A stretch of 10,692 bases of DNA, taken from an uncultured Lachnospiraceae bacterium. Its GTDB lineage: Bacteria; Bacillota_A; Clostridia; Lachnospirales; Lachnospiraceae. The stretch spans positions 1 to 10,692 of the forward strand of contig CACYDL010000243.1 in NCBI GenBank assembly GCA_902773195.1, given 5' to 3'. Shown here in pieces: positions 6,492 through 10,692 of the stretch. Numbering within the stretch: the first letter of the stretch is position 1; each line of letters starts with the position of its first letter. A program made the translations under genes and the position numbers. The notes beneath the pieces are model-generated. The model made no database searches and was not told the origin of the DNA. It saw nothing but the letters and a program-made list of their open reading frames with translations.

Positions 6492-6515
6492 GGCCTGCCG
6501 GGGATTCTGATCGCA

Positions 6516-6546
6516 TTGAGACATCTTATTATAAATATGGTATAAT
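6516..6546 (+). promoter_or_regulatory. Promoter of the WG-repeat gene with extended -10
   Basis: TATAAT at 6541-6546 is preceded by TGG, an extended -10 (TGn) motif. TTGAGA at 6516-6521 matches the -35 consensus at 5 of 6 positions but at a wide 19-bp spacing, which the extended -10 may offset. The A+T-rich run at 6521-6556 stands out from the surrounding sequence. The start point should be near 6553, giving a leader of about 115 nt. Confidence 0.75.
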
Positions 6547-6573
6547 ACAGTATATTTCACCGCGGATCGCGCC

Positions 6574-6625
6574 CCGGCCGTTTCAGGGAAGGGACGGCGC
6601 CGCGGAGGGAGGCCCAGACGGCCGG
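6574..6625 (+). other. Possible stem in the WG-gene leader
   Basis: CCGGCCGT (6574-6581) is perfectly complementary to ACGGCCGG (6618-6625), enclosing 36 purine-rich nt between the promoter and the ribosome binding site. It matches no riboswitch I know, and no T run follows. It may simply be leader structure. Confidence 0.3.
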
Positions 6626-6667
6626 ATACTCAACAGACTTCATTGAAAACGGGAGGTAATTAATACG

Positions 6668-8272
6668 ATGAAAAAGGGATTATTCCTCACTGCTGCAGTG
6701 ATTTCACTGGCAATGACAGCCGGCGCGGCGGCTGACACGACCGTCACGCAGACCGGTACGGTCGCCGACGCGAGATGGATCAGCGACACAAACCTGCTGA
6801 GAGTCAGGGATCCCGAGACCGGGTTCTACCGCATGGCTTCCTCGGACGGGACGGTGCTGACCGACACGCTCTTCGGATCCTCCTTTGATTACCGCAGCGG
6901 CTACGTCGCGGTCCGGAGCACCGAGGACGGCGTCAACACCATGGGCGCGGTGAATCTCGACGGCGAATCCCTGATCGATTTCACCTACGGCGACATCAAG
7001 ATCCTCAATGAAAACTGGATCCTCGGTGTAAAGCTGAGCGAGGCGGACGCCAACAACTATGACTATGAATCCTGGATCGGCGAGAGCTATTATCTTATTG
7101 ATACCGTCGACGTATATCATCTCGCGGACGGACAGGTGACGGGATCCCAGTCCTTCACGAGGGATAACTACCAGGACAGCAGCGTGTCGGGAGACTATAT
7201 CAAGATCCAGAACCGCACCGACGGCACGGTGACCATGTACGACGGTTCCTTCGGCGTCGCGGCCGAGAACCTCAACACCGTCTATGACGACGGGGACATT
7301 CAGACGGAGCCCTATACTTCTTTCCGCGGAAACGATCTGTACGGCATCCAGGACGCCGAGGGCAACGTCGTCGTCGAACCCGCCTACGGCTACATCGACT
7401 ACATCCGGGGCGGCGTGGCCAAGGTGGAAAGAGACGGAAAGAAAGGTCTGATCGATCTTTCCGGCAACGTCCTTGTTCCCACGGAATATGACGACATCAT
7501 CAACAACTACAGCGGCCCGGTCACCGGCGAAGGAAACGCGCTGACGGCCGCCGGCTACGCCGCCGTGGTGAAGGACGAAAAGGTCGGCTTCACGGATCTT
7601 GAAGGAAACGTCACCATGGAGCCGAAGTATTCCAAGGATCTTCTGGAGGTCAACGGCGCCTCGGCCCTTCTTAAGGATCTCGAGGGCAACATCCACATCC
7701 TCGCGGCGGACGGCAAGGACACGGTGCTCGACGGGACCCACAGCGACGTCGACTCGCTGAACTACACCAACGGACTGATCTACCGATTCACCGGCGAGGA
7801 TGACCGGTACGGCGTCATCGACTGGCACGGCGAGGAGGTTCTTCCCGCGGAGTACACGTCGATCTCGGTCTCCGGCGACGGACTCCTGATCCTGGCGGAC
7901 GTGAATTATGACGAGTCCGCCGTCTTCTCCGTCTCCTATGACACCGGCTCCGGCGCGGCGCCCGCTGAGGAAGCGGCCGCGGACGGCGCCGAGAGCGTCG
8001 CGGAGGCGTCGGAGGAGGTCTCTGAGCCGGATATGAGCGCGGTCAGCGCCCTTATCTCCAGCGCCAGGACGCTTCTCGACGCGGACTACGAGAGCAACCG
8101 CGGCGCCATCGCGTCCCTGATCGAGAACGCGGCCGCCCAGCTCGGCGGGAACCGCCCGGAGGTGAAAGCCCTCCTGGACAGCGTGAAGACCCTGATGGAC
8201 AGCGAAGACGGGGCGGCGGAGCCGATCGGCGCCCTTCTCGATGAAATTGCCGCCAAGCTGGGACAGCAGTGA
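6668..8272 (+). CDS. Secreted WG-repeat protein with duplicated helical tail
   Basis: An exported protein of unknown role. Residues 1 to about 22 form a Sec signal peptide (MKKGLFLTAAVISLAMTAG, likely cleavage near AGAAA-D). The body contains WG/KWG-like beta repeats, recognisable from the Y/G-hy-x-D-x-x-G-x-x-hy-x-P-x-Y pattern: about 225-242 (YGIQDAEGNVVVEPAY), 260-277 (GLIDLSGNVLVPTEYDDI), 306-322 (VGFTDLEGNVTMEPKY) and 381-399 (YGVIDWHGEEVLPAEYTSI). Earlier residues (30-220) hold more divergent copies. Residues about 425-455 are an Ala/Glu-rich linker, and 459-534 are helical and formed by two related units. There is no sortase signal or C-terminal anchor. The ATG at 6668 follows GGGAGGT at 6651-6657 with 10-nt spacing. 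WG repeats usually form surface or binding beta structures; no ligand can be deduced. The gene has its own promoter and lies 138 nt before the receptor-phosphatase gene. Confidence 0.85.
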   Translation: MKKGLFLTAAVISLAMTAGAAADTTVTQTGTVADARWISDTNLLRVRDPETGFYRMASSDGTVLTDTLFGSSFDYRSGYVAVRSTEDGVNTMGAVNLDGESLIDFTYGDIKILNENWILGVKLSEADANNYDYESWIGESYYLIDTVDVYHLADGQVTGSQSFTRDNYQDSSVSGDYIKIQNRTDGTVTMYDGSFGVAAENLNTVYDDGDIQTEPYTSFRGNDLYGIQDAEGNVVVEPAYGYIDYIRGGVAKVERDGKKGLIDLSGNVLVPTEYDDIINNYSGPVTGEGNALTAAGYAAVVKDEKVGFTDLEGNVTMEPKYSKDLLEVNGASALLKDLEGNIHILAADGKDTVLDGTHSDVDSLNYTNGLIYRFTGEDDRYGVIDWHGEEVLPAEYTSISVSGDGLLILADVNYDESAVFSVSYDTGSGAAPAEEAAADGAESVAEASEEVSEPDMSAVSALISSARTLLDADYESNRGAIASLIENAAAQLGGNRPEVKALLDSVKTLMDSEDGAAEPIGALLDEIAAKLGQQ

Positions 8273-8297
8273 AGACAGAAAAGACAGTGACGCAGTG

Positions 8298-8335
8298 ATA
8301 CAGGGCTGCCGCAGCGGATGGTGCGGCAGCTGTAT
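8298..8335 (+). other. Hairpin without T run between WG gene and phosphatase gene
   Basis: ATACAG and CTGCCGCA (8298-8313, with a 2-nt GG bulge) pair with TGCGGCAG and CTGTAT (8322-8335) around an 8-nt loop, giving 14 bp. The following bases (TGACGAAAAAT) hold no T run, so it is not a standard intrinsic terminator. It may be an mRNA processing or stability structure, or a weak attenuator between cotranscribed genes. The rest of the 8273-8410 gap shows only the ribosome binding site for the next gene. Confidence 0.45.
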
Positions 8336-8410
8336 TGACGAAAAATACCGGACGCGGACGAACAGCGGAGGGACTGCCCGGCGAGAAAAGGCGGAAGGGG
8401 AGAAACAGGT

Positions 8411-10579
8411 TTGAAAAAGAAACCGGAGAAAAAAACCGGCAGCCTGCAGAATAAGATGCTCAGACTTGTGCTGAGGGTTCTTTTCGTGACGTTTATTATC
8501 TTTTTCGGCCTGATCGGCGCCCAGAACTGGATGTACAAACGCGTGGGCGGAGAGGCGGAGCAGGAACAGCACGAGTCGGTCGAAAGGGTCTCGGAGGAGA
8601 CCATGTCCATGCTGATGACCGATTCGCTGGTGCGCACGACGTATCTCCAGGCGGATATCGCGGACGGTGATTTTACCGATCTCAGGCACTATGCCTCCAT
8701 TCTCCGGAACATGGCCCAGAACCTCTTCGAGAGCAACCGGAAGGTCACGCCGGCGGAGTACAGTCTGCCGGATCCGGAAAAGGACGGCGAGTGGTCGGCC
8801 ATGGTTCTCTTCGAGGAGGGCGTCGACTACGAGAACTCCGAATATCTCGGCGTCATCGCGAACCTGAAGGAGTCGATGATCGCGATGGTCACCAACTCCG
8901 ACAAGATCAACGCCTGCTACTTCGGCTTCGAGGACGGCACCCATTACGGCGTCGACAGGACTCCTTCCATGAAATACGACGAGAACGGGGAGCTGATTCC
9001 GTTTCCCGTGCGGGACAGGCCCTGGTACAGGGGAGCCATCGAGGAGGGAGGATTCTATTTTACCGGCATCGTCGAAGACGCGTTCACCGGGGAGCAGGGA
9101 ATTACATGCTCGGTCCCGGTGAAGGTGAACGGCGAGATCATCGGCGTCGCGGGCGTGGATTTCGTGCAGGACAGCCTGAGCAATATCAGCTCGTTCGGCG
9201 ACGACGAGGCGGCGCTGCTGGTCGTCGATGAAGAAGGACGTGTCATTTTCTGTTCGGGAAACCCGGAACTCAATTTCGTCCCGGAAGGGGACACCGAGTT
9301 CTATCTGCTGAACACCGATGTCGAAGAACTGAACCAGTTCGTGGAAAGAACGCTGGCGGAAGAGACGGATCTGACGGAGTTCGTTATCGACGACAGAGAC
9401 TGCTACATGGTCGGCTCTCCGATGCCGTCGATCGGCTGGGCGATGATCGCCGTGGTCGACCGGGAGGTCACGGAGATTCCGGAGAAGGCCCTGCTGGCGG
9501 ACTATGACGAGATCAACGCCCGGATTCAGAAAAAAGTCAACGACGGCACGGCGCAGATTCTGCTGATCTGTGTGATCGTCATCGTGATGATATCCATCAT
9601 CGGATCCCAGGCGGTTCTTGAGGGATCCCAGAAGGTCATCATGCCGATCGTGGAGATGACCGAAAATATCCAGCAGAGAAAGCAGACGGGGGAACCCTTT
9701 GAGATGAAGGATTCCTACAGGACCGACGACGAGATCGAGGTTCTGGCGGAGTCGTTCAGCGACCTGTCGGAGAAGACGAGACAGTACATCGCGGATCTCA
9801 CGGAGATCACCAGGGAAAAGGAGCGCGTCAGCACCGAGCTCCAGATGGGAAGCCGCATCCAGAACAGCATGCTGCCCAGCGTCTTTCCTCCCTTCCCGGA
9901 CCGGAAGGAATTTGATCTCTACGCCACGATGGATCCCGCCCGGGAGGTCGGAGGAGATTTCTACGATTTCTTCCTGATCGACGACGATCACCTGTGCCTT
10001 ATCATCGCGGACGTCAGCGGAAAGGGCGTGCCGGCCGCACTGTTCATGACGGAATCGAAGGTCATCCTGGAGAACCTCGCGCGGATCGGAAAGAGCGTCC
10101 CGGAGATTCTCGAGAGCACCAATGAGTCCCTGTGCGTCAACAACCAGGTGGACATGTTCGTCACGGTGTGGTTCGGCATTCTCGAGATCAGCACGGGAAA
10201 GATCAGGGCCGCCAACGCGGGCCATGAGTATCCCGCCGTCATGAAGGACGGAGCCTTCTCGCTGCTGAAGGACAAGCACGGGATGGTCATCGGCGGGATC
10301 CGGGGCGTGAAATATACGGAATATGAGATAGACCTGAAGCCGGGCGACAAGCTGTTCGTCTACACGGACGGCATACCGGAGGCCTCCGACGAGGAGAACC
10401 GGATGTTCGGCACCGGGAAGATGGTCGAAGCGCTCAATCAGGACCCGGGGGCTTCTCCCGAGGAGATTCTGAACCATGTGCGCAGGGCCGTGGAGATCTT
10501 TGTGAACGGCGCGGAACAGTTCGACGACATGACCATGCTGTGCCTGGAATATCACGGCAGGCAGGGGCAGGATCAGTAA
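8411..10579 (+). CDS. Membrane receptor-phosphatase: dCACHE - HAMP - SpoIIE/RsbU-type PP2C
   Basis: A transmembrane sensor whose cytoplasmic PPM-type serine/threonine phosphatase probably dephosphorylates an anti-sigma-factor antagonist (STAS protein); the partner is not in the window. Order: TM1 at about 18-38; an extracytoplasmic double CACHE domain at about 40-375, with R203-P-W205-Y206 and GVAGVDF (245-251); TM2 at about 383-403; HAMP plus coiled coil at about 408-480; and a SpoIIE-type PP2C domain at about 480-715. Metal-binding and catalytic motifs are intact: GGDFYD (514-519), DVSGKG (534-539), ANAGHE, YTDG (651-654) and DDMT (705-708). The start is TTG at 8411, chosen because AAGGGGAG (8395-8402) sits 8 nt before it. 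The first in-frame ATG, 15 codons later (8456), has no ribosome binding site and would cut the basic N-terminal stretch ahead of TM1. No convincing promoter lies in the 138-nt gap, so it may be cotranscribed with the WG gene. Confidence 0.93.
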   Translation: MKKKPEKKTGSLQNKMLRLVLRVLFVTFIIFFGLIGAQNWMYKRVGGEAEQEQHESVERVSEETMSMLMTDSLVRTTYLQADIADGDFTDLRHYASILRNMAQNLFESNRKVTPAEYSLPDPEKDGEWSAMVLFEEGVDYENSEYLGVIANLKESMIAMVTNSDKINACYFGFEDGTHYGVDRTPSMKYDENGELIPFPVRDRPWYRGAIEEGGFYFTGIVEDAFTGEQGITCSVPVKVNGEIIGVAGVDFVQDSLSNISSFGDDEAALLVVDEEGRVIFCSGNPELNFVPEGDTEFYLLNTDVEELNQFVERTLAEETDLTEFVIDDRDCYMVGSPMPSIGWAMIAVVDREVTEIPEKALLADYDEINARIQKKVNDGTAQILLICVIVIVMISIIGSQAVLEGSQKVIMPIVEMTENIQQRKQTGEPFEMKDSYRTDDEIEVLAESFSDLSEKTRQYIADLTEITREKERVSTELQMGSRIQNSMLPSVFPPFPDRKEFDLYATMDPAREVGGDFYDFFLIDDDHLCLIIADVSGKGVPAALFMTESKVILENLARIGKSVPEILESTNESLCVNNQVDMFVTVWFGILEISTGKIRAANAGHEYPAVMKDGAFSLLKDKHGMVIGGIRGVKYTEYEIDLKPGDKLFVYTDGIPEASDEENRMFGTGKMVEALNQDPGASPEEILNHVRRAVEIFVNGAEQFDDMTMLCLEYHGRQGQDQ

Positions 10580-10594
10580 GGGCAGGATCCGTGA
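10565..10594 (+). repeat. 15-bp tandem repeat across the phosphatase stop codon
   Basis: GGGCAGGATCAGTAA (10565-10579) is followed directly by GGGCAGGATCCGTGA (10580-10594), with 13 of 15 bases identical. The repeat duplicates the last codons and the stop, leaving a second in-frame stop (TGA) 15 nt downstream. Confidence 0.7.
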
Positions 10595-10692
10595 CGGGGC
10601 CGCGGACAGGCGTTCCGCTCCCCCCGGTGACGCGAAGTCCGAAAGAGAAAGCAGAAAGAGACAATAGAAAGAGCGAGCCGAAAGCAAAAGGA
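10580..10692 (+). other. Non-coding 3' flank with G+C hairpin and purine-rich end
   Basis: GGGG plus GCGGA (10596-10606) can pair with TCCGC plus CCCC (10614-10623) around a 7-nt loop, with small internal loops. No T run follows, so terminator activity is doubtful. From about 10636 the strand is almost all purine with repeated GAAAG units and ends in AAAAGGA at the window edge. That end could be the ribosome binding site of a gene that starts just outside the window. Confidence 0.35.

Noticed and set aside
8335..8363. TTGACG at 8335-8340 as the -35 box of a phosphatase promoter
   Set aside because: The bases 16-18 nt downstream (around GACGAAC) do not resemble TATAAT, and there is no extended -10.
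8456..8458. ATG as the start of the receptor-phosphatase
   Set aside because: No Shine-Dalgarno sequence precedes it. The upstream TTG has one at good spacing and retains the basic residues ahead of the first membrane segment.
6704..10687. Minus-strand open frame of 1327 codons antisense to the WG and phosphatase genes
   Set aside because: It is complementary to two genes with clear domains and motifs. Its translation shows no domain, and codons with strong G/C third positions leave few stops in the antisense frame. It is a compositional shadow.
10627..10692. GTG-initiated frame open to the window edge (charged, Lys/Glu/Arg-rich)
   Set aside because: C-rich sequence without a ribosome binding site precedes it. 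The purine-rich composition alone explains the charged reading, and the frame is cut by the window edge.

Overview
The window is a G+C-rich (by eye near 60%) stretch of a Gram-positive, Clostridia-like chromosome, most likely from the Lachnospiraceae or a relative. The basis is strong AGGAGG-type ribosome binding sites, Bacillus-type promoters, a perfect CIRCE operator (the HrcA repressor site), a DUF1002 (YpuA-like) secreted protein, a WG-repeat secreted protein and a SpoIIE/RsbU-type phosphatase. The family-level placement is an inference. No mobile element, CRISPR array, rRNA or tRNA was seen.

Layout. Positions 1-3062 (+) form a tight run: the last 22 codons of an unidentified gene, an aldo/keto reductase with two C-terminal 4Fe-4S motifs, and, 3 nt later, a PgcA-like phospho-sugar mutase. 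A strong bidirectional terminator (3143-3178) separates this run from a convergent minus-strand gene (3207-5441). That gene encodes a 744-residue exported protein with an N-terminal DUF1002 domain, a very acidic repeat region and an unrecognised C-terminal module. It has a good promoter with a hairpin at the predicted 5' end of its mRNA.

Divergent to it lies a CIRCE-controlled promoter driving a small heat shock protein (Hsp20) through a leader of about 215 nt. The leader holds two short ORFs with good Shine-Dalgarno sequences. An intrinsic terminator follows hsp20. Next, a promoter with an extended -10 drives a secreted WG-repeat protein with a duplicated helical tail. The last complete gene starts with TTG and encodes a membrane receptor-phosphatase: dCACHE sensor, HAMP, and SpoIIE-type PP2C phosphatase.

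How the genes relate. The first part is metabolic: a redox enzyme and a hexose-phosphate mutase that feeds cell-envelope polysaccharide or glycogen synthesis. The rest deals with the cell surface and stress: two exported proteins with low-complexity acidic segments, an HrcA-regulated chaperone, and a transmembrane phosphatase of the type that controls anti-sigma-factor antagonists. No STAS, anti-sigma or sigma gene lies in the window, so the phosphatase's partner is unknown. I see no clearly new multi-gene system. The most unusual items are the acidic DUF1002 fusion protein, the hsp20 leader and the WG protein's duplicated tail.
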